Part shown: one piece after another, positions 7,283 to 15,823 of the stretch | Layout: each line of letters starts with the position of its first letter | How positions within the stretch are numbered: the first letter of the stretch is position 1 | DNA from: Haoranjiania flava | GTDB taxonomy: Bacteria > Bacteroidota > Bacteroidia > Chitinophagales > Chitinophagaceae | Length of the DNA stretch: 64,000 nucleotides | NCBI RefSeq assembly: GCF_025631005.1 | Contig: NZ_JAOTPL010000004.1 | Location: 62,001 to 126,000, forward strand | Direction: 5' to 3' | Position numbers and translations under genes: made by a program | Notes under the pieces: model-generated | What the model was told of the DNA's origin: nothing | The model's database searches: none | The model's input: the letters and a program-made list of their open reading frames with translations, nothing else

Positions 7283-8578
7283 ATGTCTAAAGAATCAAAC
7301 AGGATTGTCAATGGATGGGCTATGTACGACTGGGCTAACAGCGCATACAATCTGGTAATCACTTCTACAATTTTTCCTGTTTATTATACAGCTATGACCA
7401 CGAGCAATGTGAGCGGCCACTTTGCAGACAAAGTAAAAGTTTTTGGCATTACTTTTAAAAGCGCTGCTTTGTACAATTACGCACTTGCCGTAGCATACCT
7501 GGTAATAGCTTTCCTTTCACCCGTGCTTTCTTCTATTGCAGATTACCGCGGCAACAAAAAGAATTTCCTGAAGTTTTTTACGTATATCGGTGGCGGCGCC
7601 TGTGCTATGTTGTTCTTTTTTACGAAAGATACGGTACCGTTTGGTCTTGTGATGTTTATCCTGGGAACTATTGGTTTTTGCGGTGGCCTGGTATTTTACA
7701 ATGCCTACCTGCCGGAGATCGCGCCGATGCGTGCAAGAGACAAGATCAGCGCCAAGGGATTTGCTTACGGCTATGTGGGCAGCGTTATTCTGCAGTTGAT
7801 ATGCTTTATATTTGTCATAGGCCTGCCTTTCGGTATGGACAGCGGCATGGCATCCCGTATTTCTTTTCTATTGGTAGGCTTATGGTGGATAGGCTTTGCC
7901 CAGATACCGTTTCGCCGGTTGCGGCAGTCTACGATACCGAAAGATAAAAATGTAAATGTGCTCACCAAAGGGTTTGCAGAATTAAAAATTGTGTGGAGCC
8001 AGGTAAAAAAAATGCCGGTATTGAAAAATTTTCTTGCTGCATTTTTTTGTTACGGCATGGGCGTACAAACCGTGATGCTGGCAGCTACCTTATTTGGCAG
8101 CCAGGAAATGCAGCTGTCTACAGATAAACTGATCATCAGTATTCTTACTATTCAATTGGTGGCTATTGCGGGGGCCTTCCTTATGGCGCGGTTGTCTAAA
8201 GCTATAGGCAACATTCAAACGCTGATGATTGTTGTATGTGCATGGATAGTGATTTGCATTGGCGCCTATTTTACTGTGACAGAATACCAGTTTTACATAC
8301 TGGCATTTTCAGTTGGTTTGGTAATGGGCGGTATACAGTCGCTCAGCCGTTCTACTTACTCTAAGATAATGCCTGAAACCCGCGATACTACATCATTCTT
8401 CAGCTTCTATGATGTTACTGAAAAAATAGCTATTGTATTAGGCATGTTCAGCTTTGGTTTTATACAGGAGCTTACAGGCACCATGCGCAGCTCTATCATT
8501 GCACTGGCTGTTTTCTTCTCGCTGGGCTTTATTTTTTTAGGCCTCACTTTACACAAACAAAAGATAGCAAACAGGTAA
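7283..8578 (+). CDS. MFS transporter, UMF1/Atg22-like family
   Basis: A 431-residue integral membrane protein with about 12 hydrophobic segments. The opening N-G-W-A-M-Y-D-W-A-N-S-A-Y is the hallmark of the UMF1 (Atg22-like) branch of the major facilitator superfamily. SSIADYRGNKKNFL matches the loop 2-3 motif, and GGIQSLSRSTYSKIMPE matches the second-half signature. The substrate is not known for most bacterial members; amino-acid efflux is proposed for the eukaryotic Atg22. It is the last gene of the mlaE-uppP run, 9 bp after uppP. Confidence 0.9.
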   Translation: MSKESNRIVNGWAMYDWANSAYNLVITSTIFPVYYTAMTTSNVSGHFADKVKVFGITFKSAALYNYALAVAYLVIAFLSPVLSSIADYRGNKKNFLKFFTYIGGGACAMLFFFTKDTVPFGLVMFILGTIGFCGGLVFYNAYLPEIAPMRARDKISAKGFAYGYVGSVILQLICFIFVIGLPFGMDSGMASRISFLLVGLWWIGFAQIPFRRLRQSTIPKDKNVNVLTKGFAELKIVWSQVKKMPVLKNFLAAFFCYGMGVQTVMLAATLFGSQEMQLSTDKLIISILTIQLVAIAGAFLMARLSKAIGNIQTLMIVVCAWIVICIGAYFTVTEYQFYILAFSVGLVMGGIQSLSRSTYSKIMPETRDTTSFFSFYDVTEKIAIVLGMFSFGFIQELTGTMRSSIIALAVFFSLGFIFLGLTLHKQKIANR

Positions 8579-8644
8579 TTATTGCAGTTATTGTGTCCAA
8601 TACATAAAATTTTTTGAAAGGAAATAACCATCTCGCCTAAGAAA

Positions 8645-8719
8645 GTGACAACCGACCATACATTTTCTCCTGCATGGGGCGGTGAAGAAGCGCAAAAAGA
8701 ATTGGATAAGATGCAATGA
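8645..8719 (+). pseudogene. Short residual frame, possible gene remnant
   Basis: A 24-codon frame with a GTG start encodes a protein-like tail (T-T-D-H-T-F-S-P-A-W-G-G-E-E) that ends shortly before the convergent GT9 gene. It may be the 3' remnant of a lost gene or a tiny gene. There is no start context or homology I can name. Confidence 0.2.
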
Positions 8720-8729
8720 TGCTTGCTAC

Positions 8730-9746
8730 TTACTGTAATGCCGCAACGATTTTTTCAGGTGGCAGATCTTCCATGCAGGCGAAATCGCCGCGCCAGCATG
8801 GTTTATTGCCATAGACAGAACAGGGGCGGCAGTGCAGCTCAATTTGCATACAATCTTCATATTGCTGGCCTATGCCCAGGAAACCGGCATACGGATGGGT
8901 GGCGCCCCAAACGGAAATGCAGCGGACACCAAACAAAGACGCCATATGCATTCCGGCCGAATCCATCGTAAGCATCTTATCCAGGTGGGAGATAACGCTG
9001 AGTTCTTCTTCCAGTGATAGCTTGCCGATGAGTGATACCACATTTGTAAATGCTGATGCCCACTTTTCTGCAATCCTTTTTTCTTCAGGCCCGCCGCCGA
9101 AGATGAATATTCTTTTACCCGTTTGTTGATTCAGGCGGGTGATCACTTCCTGCATTTTATTCAGCGGATATACTTTCCATGGATGTTGTGCAAAAGGGGA
9201 TACGCCGATCCATTCCATGTTTTTTTCACCGGTGAGCGATATGATTTTTTCTGTCAATGGAAGCGTTGTTCTTACCGTGTGGTTGTTGAGGTCAAAATCG
9301 TAGCCAAGCGCGTTAAGAACATCTGCATAGCGTTGGGGCGTAGGTTTCAGCTGCTTAAATACTTTGTTGTTTTTACGTGTCAATGCTTTTTTTTCGCTGC
9401 GGCCTTTGTCTAAAGAAGCTATTTTTATCGGCAGCAGGTTAAAGAAAAAGCAAAGTATCCTGCTACGGAGGCTGTCGTGCAAGTCTGCTATAGCTGTAGG
9501 TTGCAGCTCTTTGAGCTCGCTGTAAAACCTGTAAAGCCCCCACAAACCTTTGTACCTGTTTTTGTCAAAAGCATAAAAAGACTTGTTATGGACACGGTCA
9601 AAAAATATTTCAAATTTTTTATGGGTAACTATTACCAGTTCGGCTGACGGGTATTGACGGGAAAATTGCTCCAATACGGGAGCAATCATAGCTACGTCGC
9701 CCATTGAAGAAAAACGTATCACAATTATGCGTTCCCTGGCAGGCAT
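8730..9746 (-). CDS. Glycosyltransferase family 9 (heptosyltransferase-like)
   Basis: A 338-residue GT9 enzyme of the ADP-heptose:LPS heptosyltransferase type, which builds the lipopolysaccharide core at the cytoplasmic face. The N-terminal IVIRFSSMGDVAMIAPVLE is the GT9 signature, and a second Rossmann half contains FGGGPEEKRIAEKW and TMDSAGMHMASLFGVRCISVWGATHP. The start overlaps the stop of the DUF4254 gene by one base (TAATG), so the two are translationally coupled. The donor sugar cannot be told from sequence; Bacteroidota GT9 proteins need not use heptose. Confidence 0.92.
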   Translation of the reverse strand: MPARERIIVIRFSSMGDVAMIAPVLEQFSRQYPSAELVIVTHKKFEIFFDRVHNKSFYAFDKNRYKGLWGLYRFYSELKELQPTAIADLHDSLRSRILCFFFNLLPIKIASLDKGRSEKKALTRKNNKVFKQLKPTPQRYADVLNALGYDFDLNNHTVRTTLPLTEKIISLTGEKNMEWIGVSPFAQHPWKVYPLNKMQEVITRLNQQTGKRIFIFGGGPEEKRIAEKWASAFTNVVSLIGKLSLEEELSVISHLDKMLTMDSAGMHMASLFGVRCISVWGATHPYAGFLGIGQQYEDCMQIELHCRPCSVYGNKPCWRGDFACMEDLPPEKIVAALQ

Positions 9747-10345
9747 TATTTTTTGTATAAAACCGGGTTAAGACTGGGGTCATTGTACATTTTCATTTGC
9801 TTGTACACCTTCATGTACTTATTGCCTTGCTCAATATCAGAAAGCAGTTCATCAATGCTCTGCGAAAGATCTTTACGCTGTTCCAGCAATACATTCAGTT
9901 TTTCACGGCATTTGTTTTTGTGGTCTTCACCGGCGTCTTCCCGCAGCACTTCTTCCTGCATGTGGTATATCTTCAATGCTAAGATCGACAACCGGTCTAT
10001 GGCCCAGGCAGGGCTTTCGGTATTTATTTTTGCATTTGCTTTCGGCTCTATGTTTTTGTATTTATCCAGGAAATAGCTGTCAATATATTCCACCATATCT
10101 GTTCTTTCCTGGTTAGAAGCGTCAATTCTTCTTTTCCAGTACAAGGCCTGTGCTGCCTCAATTTCAGGATTGCGTACTACGTCTTCCATATGCCATTGTG
10201 CATTGTCGATCCAATTCTTAATGTACAGCAGGTGTTCCAGTGAATCCTGTGGATAGGGGTTGTTACATACCTGGTCAATATTGTCATGTACGTGGTAATC
10301 TGCAATGGCTTTTTCAAAGACCTTGTTCGAAAGTTCGCTTATCAT
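9746..10345 (-). CDS. DUF4254 protein
   Basis: A 199-residue, almost wholly helical soluble protein of the DUF4254 family. It has no signal peptide and a His/Asp/Glu-rich N-terminal half (YHVHDNID, WHMEDVVRNP, SPAWAIDRLSILALKIYHM). Molecular function is unknown. In Bacteroidota the family commonly sits next to GT9 glycosyltransferases, as here (one-base overlap), which argues for a role in LPS or glycan assembly. It begins 10 bp after mqnC on the minus strand. Confidence 0.85.
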   Translation of the reverse strand: MISELSNKVFEKAIADYHVHDNIDQVCNNPYPQDSLEHLLYIKNWIDNAQWHMEDVVRNPEIEAAQALYWKRRIDASNQERTDMVEYIDSYFLDKYKNIEPKANAKINTESPAWAIDRLSILALKIYHMQEEVLREDAGEDHKNKCREKLNVLLEQRKDLSQSIDELLSDIEQGNKYMKVYKQMKMYNDPSLNPVLYKK

Positions 10346-10355
10346 TTTTATTAAT

Positions 10356-11507
10356 TTAATAGTTCACAACCTGTTCCTGTATGGTTTCAGGAATTTCGCG
10401 CCACTCATATTCCTGGTTGCGCAGTTGAGGTACAAATCCTGCTTCACGAATGGCATCCTGTATGGTTTTGTAGGTAAACCTGTGCGGCGCGCCTGCTGCG
10501 CTTACTACATTTTCTTCAATCATGATGCTGCCGAAATCATTGGCGCCGGCATGCAGGCAGATCTGTGCTGTTTGTTTGCCCACCGTAAGCCAGCTGGCCT
10601 GTATATTTTTTATGTTGGGCAGCATGATTCGGCTAAGTGCGATCATGCGGATATATTCATCTGATGTGGTAAGGTTCTGTACGCCTCTGATCTTGGTGAG
10701 CAACGTATCCACATCCTGGAAGGTCCATGGTATAAAGGCAAGGAAGCCTTTTGCTGATGCGGGTTTCATGGCTTGCACATCCCTGATCTTTACCAGGTGA
10801 ATAAATCTTTCTTCAATAGTTTCTACGTGGCCAAACATCATGGTAGCGCTGGTAGTTATATTCAGTTTATGCGCTTCGTGCATAATGGCAAGCCATTCAT
10901 CGGCGCCACATTTTCCTTTGCTTATCAGGCGCCTTACCCGGTCTATGAGTATTTCTGCTCCGGCTCCGGGCAGGGAGTCCATTCCGGCTTCTTTCAAAGC
11001 CTTCAGCACATCGTGGTGGCTTGCTTTTTCCAGTTTGCAGATATGTGCTACTTCAGGCGGTCCCAGTGCGTGCAACCTGATGTCAGGAAATTCTGCTTTG
11101 ATGGCTTTAAAAGTATTTACATAAAAATCAAGCCCGAGCTCGGGATGATGTCCCCCCTGTAATAAAAGCTGATCACCGCCGTATTGAATGGTTTCGGCGA
11201 TCTTGACGCGATAGGTATCCATATCGGTGATGTATGCTTCGGGATGACCGGGTATGCGAAAGAAGTTGCAGAACTTGCAATTAGCTACACATACATTTGT
11301 TGTGTTGAGGTTTCTGTCTATCTGCCAGGTGACTTTACCATGCGGGACCTGTTTTTTTCTCAATTCATCAGCTATGTACATCAACTCGCTCAAAGGTGCA
11401 TGGTGAAATAGTTTCATGCCTTCTTCCACGCTGAGGAATTCAAAGTTCAGCGCTTTTCTGTATAGATCCTGTAGCTGTTCAGTATCGGTTTGTATCTCCT
11501 GGTGCAT
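10356..11507 (-). CDS. mqnC: Cyclic dehypoxanthinyl futalosine synthase (radical SAM)
   Basis: A 383-residue radical-SAM enzyme of the futalosine menaquinone pathway. It cyclises dehypoxanthine futalosine, downstream of MqnA, MqnE and MqnB. The cluster motif CVANCKFC places the 4Fe-4S ligands at C73, C77 and C80. LLLQGGHHPELGLDFY, PGAGAEILIDRVRRLIS and the C-terminal GANDFGSIMIEENVV distinguish MqnC from its homologue MqnE. It heads a minus-strand unit with DUF4254 and GT9. Its presence says the organism makes menaquinone by futalosine rather than the classical Men route. Confidence 0.93.
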   Translation of the reverse strand: MHQEIQTDTEQLQDLYRKALNFEFLSVEEGMKLFHHAPLSELMYIADELRKKQVPHGKVTWQIDRNLNTTNVCVANCKFCNFFRIPGHPEAYITDMDTYRVKIAETIQYGGDQLLLQGGHHPELGLDFYVNTFKAIKAEFPDIRLHALGPPEVAHICKLEKASHHDVLKALKEAGMDSLPGAGAEILIDRVRRLISKGKCGADEWLAIMHEAHKLNITTSATMMFGHVETIEERFIHLVKIRDVQAMKPASAKGFLAFIPWTFQDVDTLLTKIRGVQNLTTSDEYIRMIALSRIMLPNIKNIQASWLTVGKQTAQICLHAGANDFGSIMIEENVVSAAGAPHRFTYKTIQDAIREAGFVPQLRNQEYEWREIPETIQEQVVNY

Positions 11508-11622
11508 ATTATGCGAAGATAGATCATTTAGTGTACTTTTTCAGACATGTATTTGTAAGCATTATTGGAAAAAAAAGATAAATTTGTGTCCTTATATTCT
11601 TACCATTAAAAATTTCTTTAGA

Positions 11623-13992
11623 ATGCGCTATTTTTCTTGTATTTTCCTATGTATGTTGATTTTTTTGTTTTCGTGCGAAATGAGTAAAAAGACTACAAAA
11701 TCAGTTACCACCGGTTCTCAGGCCGCCGTTGAAGTTAACAAAGCCTGTTATGATGTGGTGCCATTGCCCAAACACACACAATTAACAAGCGGAGAACCTT
11801 TTGTATTGTCATCTTCAGTAAAGATAGTATACCCCACAGCTAATGAAAAGATGAGGAAGAATGCTGAGTTCCTCGCAGAGTACCTGTACCAATTGGTTGG
11901 CTACAAGCCTGCAACAACAACTGTAAAACCTGCTGATAAATATATTGAGCTAAACAACAGCCTTCGTGATAATAATACAGAAGCCTATGAGCTGCATGTT
12001 GACAGCAAATCTATACAAATCAACGGTGCAAGCGAGGCGGCAGTTTTTTATGGCATCCAGACTTTGCGCAAAGCAACACCGCTGGTTCAGGGAAATGTTG
12101 TTTTCCCCGCTGTGGATATCAAAGATCATCCGAGGTATGCATACAGGGGAATGATGCTCGACATTGCCCGGCATTTCCAGCCTGCATCATTTATAAAAAA
12201 ATATATTGACATTCTCGCTTTGCACAACATCAACACTTTTCACTGGCATCTTACAGACGACCAGGGCTGGCGTATAGAAATAAAAAAATACCCTAAGCTT
12301 ACAGAGATTGGTTCTAAAAGAAGCGAAACGGTCATAGGTAAAAATTCAGGCAAGTTTGATGGTACGCCCCACGGAGGCTTTTATACTCAACATGAAATTA
12401 AAGATATTGTACAATATGCGTCAGACAGGCACATAACCGTGATACCTGAAATTGATTTACCGGGCCATATGCTGGCGGCAATGTCGGCATATCCTGAGCT
12501 TGGTTGTACAGGCGGCCCTTATGAAGTAGAAAAACAATGGGGCGTGTTTGACGATATACTTTGCGCTGGACAGGAAAAAACGTTTACTTTCCTGGAAGGA
12601 GTACTTTCCGAAGTGATAACATTATTTCCTTCAAAACTCATACACATCGGCGGAGATGAAGCTCCTAAAGTGCGTTGGGAAAAATGCCCGCGTTGCCAGG
12701 CAAAAATTAAAGAATTGGGCATCAAAGGTGATGAAAAACACGGTAAAGAGTTTTACCTGCAAAGCTATGTAACCGAACGTGTGGAAAAGTTTTTAAATAG
12801 GCACGGCAGGAACATTATAGGTTGGGACGAAATACTGGAAGGCAAACTGGCGCCAAATGCTACAGTGATGTCCTGGCGCGGCATTGGCGGTGGTATAGAG
12901 GCTGCAAGGCTTGGCCACAATGTAATTATGACGCCAACTTCTCATTTGTATTTTGATTATTACCAGACCACCGAGACCGATAAGGAACCGTTCGGCATCG
13001 GCGGCTATGTGCCGGTGAAACAGGTGTATAGTTTTGAGCCCGAGCCCGACCAGCTTACAGCAGCACAGAAAAAATTTATTTTAGGACCGCAGGCTAATCT
13101 CTGGACAGAATATATCAAAACACCTTCGCATGTGGAATACATGACCATGCCGCGGATTGCAGCTTTGAGCGAAATCCAGTGGCTGGATGCTTCACAGAAA
13201 AACTATGATAATTTTTTACACAGGTTACCCCGGTTGATTGATGTTTACAACCGCCTGGGATATACCTACGCTTCACATGTGTTTGATGTACAGGCGGTAT
13301 TGCAACCACACCCTGCAAATGGCGCACTGTCTGTAAACCTAAGCACCATTGATAACGCGCCTGTGTACTATACTCTTGATGGCTCAGACCCTACAGTTAA
13401 TTCCACTGCATACACAGCGCCATTTCATATAAAAGAAAATGCAACTTTACAGGCAGTAGCTATAAGAAAAACAGGGAGTAACAGCAGGATATTCTCACAG
13501 GAAGTAAAAGTGGCAAAGTCAAGCTTCAAGCCGGTAACCCTGCTTACCAAACCCGACCTACAATACAGTTATTCAGGCGCCACTATGCTGGTTGATGGCT
13601 TGTACGGAGATAAAACAAATTACAAAACCGGCCGCTGGATCGGGTTTCACGCGCAGGACCTGGTTGCAGTCATTGATATGCAACAGCCTGCACAGGTTTC
13701 CGAAGCATCTTTACGCAATTATGTAGAAACCGGTGAGTGGATATTTGACGCTGCGGAAATAATAGTAGAATCATCAAACGATGGCAAAAACTTTACAAGC
13801 GTTGCTGCTGAAAAAATAATGGATAAACATACAACGCATTGGGCTGAAGTAGTTACACACACGCTGAAATTCTCACCTGTTACCGCAAGATATTTTAAGG
13901 TAACCATGAAGCCTGTATCAGCAATGCCAGACTGGCATCCGGGCAAAGGCAAACGTGCGTATATTTTTGTAGATGAGATAGCTTTAAATTAA
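11623..13992 (+). CDS. GH20 beta-N-acetylhexosaminidase lipoprotein
   Basis: A 789-residue exported hexosaminidase that releases terminal GlcNAc/GalNAc from chitooligosaccharides or glycans. The chosen ATG (11623) starts a signal ending LFSC (Cys18), so the protein is a lipoprotein. The N-terminal GH20b domain covers about 45-165. The catalytic TIM barrel (about 168-510) has FHWHLTDDQGWRIEIK and the catalytic pair D345-E346 in HIGGDEAPK. Then come a short Ig/chitobiase-C-like domain (YYTLDGSDPT, about 565-620) and an F5/8-type C carbohydrate-binding domain (about 640-789). A longer frame extends upstream into mqnC, but its N-terminus is not signal-like. Confidence 0.95.
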   Translation: MRYFSCIFLCMLIFLFSCEMSKKTTKSVTTGSQAAVEVNKACYDVVPLPKHTQLTSGEPFVLSSSVKIVYPTANEKMRKNAEFLAEYLYQLVGYKPATTTVKPADKYIELNNSLRDNNTEAYELHVDSKSIQINGASEAAVFYGIQTLRKATPLVQGNVVFPAVDIKDHPRYAYRGMMLDIARHFQPASFIKKYIDILALHNINTFHWHLTDDQGWRIEIKKYPKLTEIGSKRSETVIGKNSGKFDGTPHGGFYTQHEIKDIVQYASDRHITVIPEIDLPGHMLAAMSAYPELGCTGGPYEVEKQWGVFDDILCAGQEKTFTFLEGVLSEVITLFPSKLIHIGGDEAPKVRWEKCPRCQAKIKELGIKGDEKHGKEFYLQSYVTERVEKFLNRHGRNIIGWDEILEGKLAPNATVMSWRGIGGGIEAARLGHNVIMTPTSHLYFDYYQTTETDKEPFGIGGYVPVKQVYSFEPEPDQLTAAQKKFILGPQANLWTEYIKTPSHVEYMTMPRIAALSEIQWLDASQKNYDNFLHRLPRLIDVYNRLGYTYASHVFDVQAVLQPHPANGALSVNLSTIDNAPVYYTLDGSDPTVNSTAYTAPFHIKENATLQAVAIRKTGSNSRIFSQEVKVAKSSFKPVTLLTKPDLQYSYSGATMLVDGLYGDKTNYKTGRWIGFHAQDLVAVIDMQQPAQVSEASLRNYVETGEWIFDAAEIIVESSNDGKNFTSVAAEKIMDKHTTHWAEVVTHTLKFSPVTARYFKVTMKPVSAMPDWHPGKGKRAYIFVDEIALN

Positions 13993-14013
13993 TAACCCGG
14001 CATTAAGATTGAA

Positions 14014-14043
14014 AGCGTGTCACACATTGATGCGCTTTTTTAT
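14014..14043 (+). terminator. Intrinsic terminator after hexosaminidase gene
   Basis: AGCGTGTCA pairs with TGATGCGCT (two G-T pairs) around a short loop and is followed by a run of T, 22 bp after the stop. Confidence 0.7.
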
Positions 14044-14116
14044 TAACAATGAGGAAATATTAAATTAACCTGCAAGTCACACACTAAACCTATTCTTGCA
14101 TTTAAAATCACAAGAA

Positions 14117-15697
14117 ATGATTCATAGAATTTTATTTTTATTAGTGTTCAGTTGCCTGTCGCAATTCATTTTTGCACAATCTGTTATTACAGGCTTTGTC
14201 TTTAATGATCAGAATAGCAACCGCAAGAAGGACCGTAACGAAAAAGGAATTGCCAATGTTTCTGTTTCGAACGGCAGGGATGTAGTTGTTACGGATGCGC
14301 AGGGGAAGTATAGTATTTCTGTGGGCAGCGATAACATTGTTTTTGTGATAAAGCCCTCCGGTTACCAATTTCATATGGATAGATATAATTCGCCTCAATT
14401 TTTCTATATACATAAACCGGCAGGATCACCAGCATCTTTCAAATACAAAGGTGTGAGCAGGACCGGCGGCATACCCGCTTCAGTAGACTTTGCTATGCGG
14501 CCTGTTTCAGAAAGCACAAAATTTTCTGCCCTTGTTTTCGGCGATCCGCAGCCCTACAACCTCAGAGAGCTTGATTATTTTAATGAAAGCATTGTACAAG
14601 ACATTCGAAATGCAGGCAATTACTCTTTTGGCATCAGCCTGGGAGACCTGGTGGGAGATGACCTTACATTGCACGAGCCTTATAAAAAATATATTTCCAC
14701 GCTGGGCATTCCCTGGTACCATGTGATGGGCAACCATGATATGAACCTGGATGCTGTTGCAGATAGCTTGTCTGATGAAAGTTTTGAAGAAAACTTCGGC
14801 CCGAATAATTATGCCTGGAATTATGCTGATGCACATTTTATCATCCTGGATAACATTATCTACCCCGACCCCCGCGATGGAAAAGGTTATATAGGCGGTT
14901 TCAGGCAAGACCAGTTGGACTTTCTGGAAAACAACCTCAGGCATATTGATAAAAACAACCTGTTGGTGATTTCATACCACATTCCCCTGGATAACGCCGC
15001 AGGCGGCAGCAACCACTTCAGAGATGCAGACAGAAAGCGGTTTTTTGCTATACTGAAAGATTTTTCGAATGTATTGCTTATGTCGGCACACACGCATTTC
15101 CAGGAGCAGATCTATTACACCGAAAAACACGGATGGTTTGGTAAACAACCGCTTCATGAATACAATGCAGGCACCACATCGGGCGACTGGTATTCCGGAA
15201 GTACCGCAAATAAAGCGTTTCCTGATGGTACCATGCGCGACGGCACACCAAGAGGTTATGCTTATCTCAACATCAAACAAAATACATATGATATTCAATA
15301 CCAGGTAATGGGTAAGCCGGCAGATTACCAGATTGAAATTTATGCACCCAAAGTAATTGCCCAAAACAAAAGAACCTCTGCGCTGATCTATGCTAATTTC
15401 TTTATGGGACATAAAACTGACCTGGTAGAATTCAGGGTGGGGGATGGTAAATGGAAAAAAATGGACTACACAGAATCTGCGGATCCTAACTATATGAAAT
15501 CACTGATGGATTGGGATGCTTCTGAAACCGTAGTCCCCGGCCGCCGCCCTTCAAATGCTTTATTGAGCACACACTTATGGTCTGCGGGTATTCCTTTTAA
15601 ACTGGATGCGGGCGAACATATCATTGAAGTGCGCGCTACCGACAGGTACGGGAAGCAACATACCGCGAAGAAAACCTACAGGGTGGTGGCAGACTAA
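14117..15697 (+). CDS. Exported calcineurin-like metallophosphoesterase
   Basis: A 526-residue secreted protein with a cleavable signal ending FIFAQ. Residues about 22-130 form a beta-rich SdrD-B-like N-terminal domain with a possible calcium loop (NDQNSNRKKDRNEKG). The phosphoesterase core follows with FGDPQP, SLGDLVGDD, MGNHDMN and MSAHTHF as metal ligands. The C-terminal ~150 residues match the metallophosphoesterase C-terminal domain of this family. The ATG at 14117 is preferred over a TTG seven codons upstream. It may act on phosphate esters or cell-wall lipids outside the cytoplasm; the substrate is unknown. It follows the hexosaminidase gene after a terminator. Confidence 0.9.
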   Translation: MIHRILFLLVFSCLSQFIFAQSVITGFVFNDQNSNRKKDRNEKGIANVSVSNGRDVVVTDAQGKYSISVGSDNIVFVIKPSGYQFHMDRYNSPQFFYIHKPAGSPASFKYKGVSRTGGIPASVDFAMRPVSESTKFSALVFGDPQPYNLRELDYFNESIVQDIRNAGNYSFGISLGDLVGDDLTLHEPYKKYISTLGIPWYHVMGNHDMNLDAVADSLSDESFEENFGPNNYAWNYADAHFIILDNIIYPDPRDGKGYIGGFRQDQLDFLENNLRHIDKNNLLVISYHIPLDNAAGGSNHFRDADRKRFFAILKDFSNVLLMSAHTHFQEQIYYTEKHGWFGKQPLHEYNAGTTSGDWYSGSTANKAFPDGTMRDGTPRGYAYLNIKQNTYDIQYQVMGKPADYQIEIYAPKVIAQNKRTSALIYANFFMGHKTDLVEFRVGDGKWKKMDYTESADPNYMKSLMDWDASETVVPGRRPSNALLSTHLWSAGIPFKLDAGEHIIEVRATDRYGKQHTAKKTYRVVAD

Positions 15698-15801
15698 CCA
15701 CATAACCGGTGATCTCTGTATGTACGCTTTAATAATTATGTTGTAGTAATGCTATGATAAATATCAGCCTGTAAAGCTGAAATAAAGTATGCGCAATTGC
15801 T

Positions 15802-15809
15802 TACTTTTG
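15802..15809 (+). promoter_or_regulatory. -7 box for GT39-like gene
   Basis: TACTTTTG (TAnnTTTG) lies 14 bp before the ATG at 15824, giving a very short leader. Confidence 0.45.
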
Positions 15810-15823
15810 CGCGTACTTTTATT

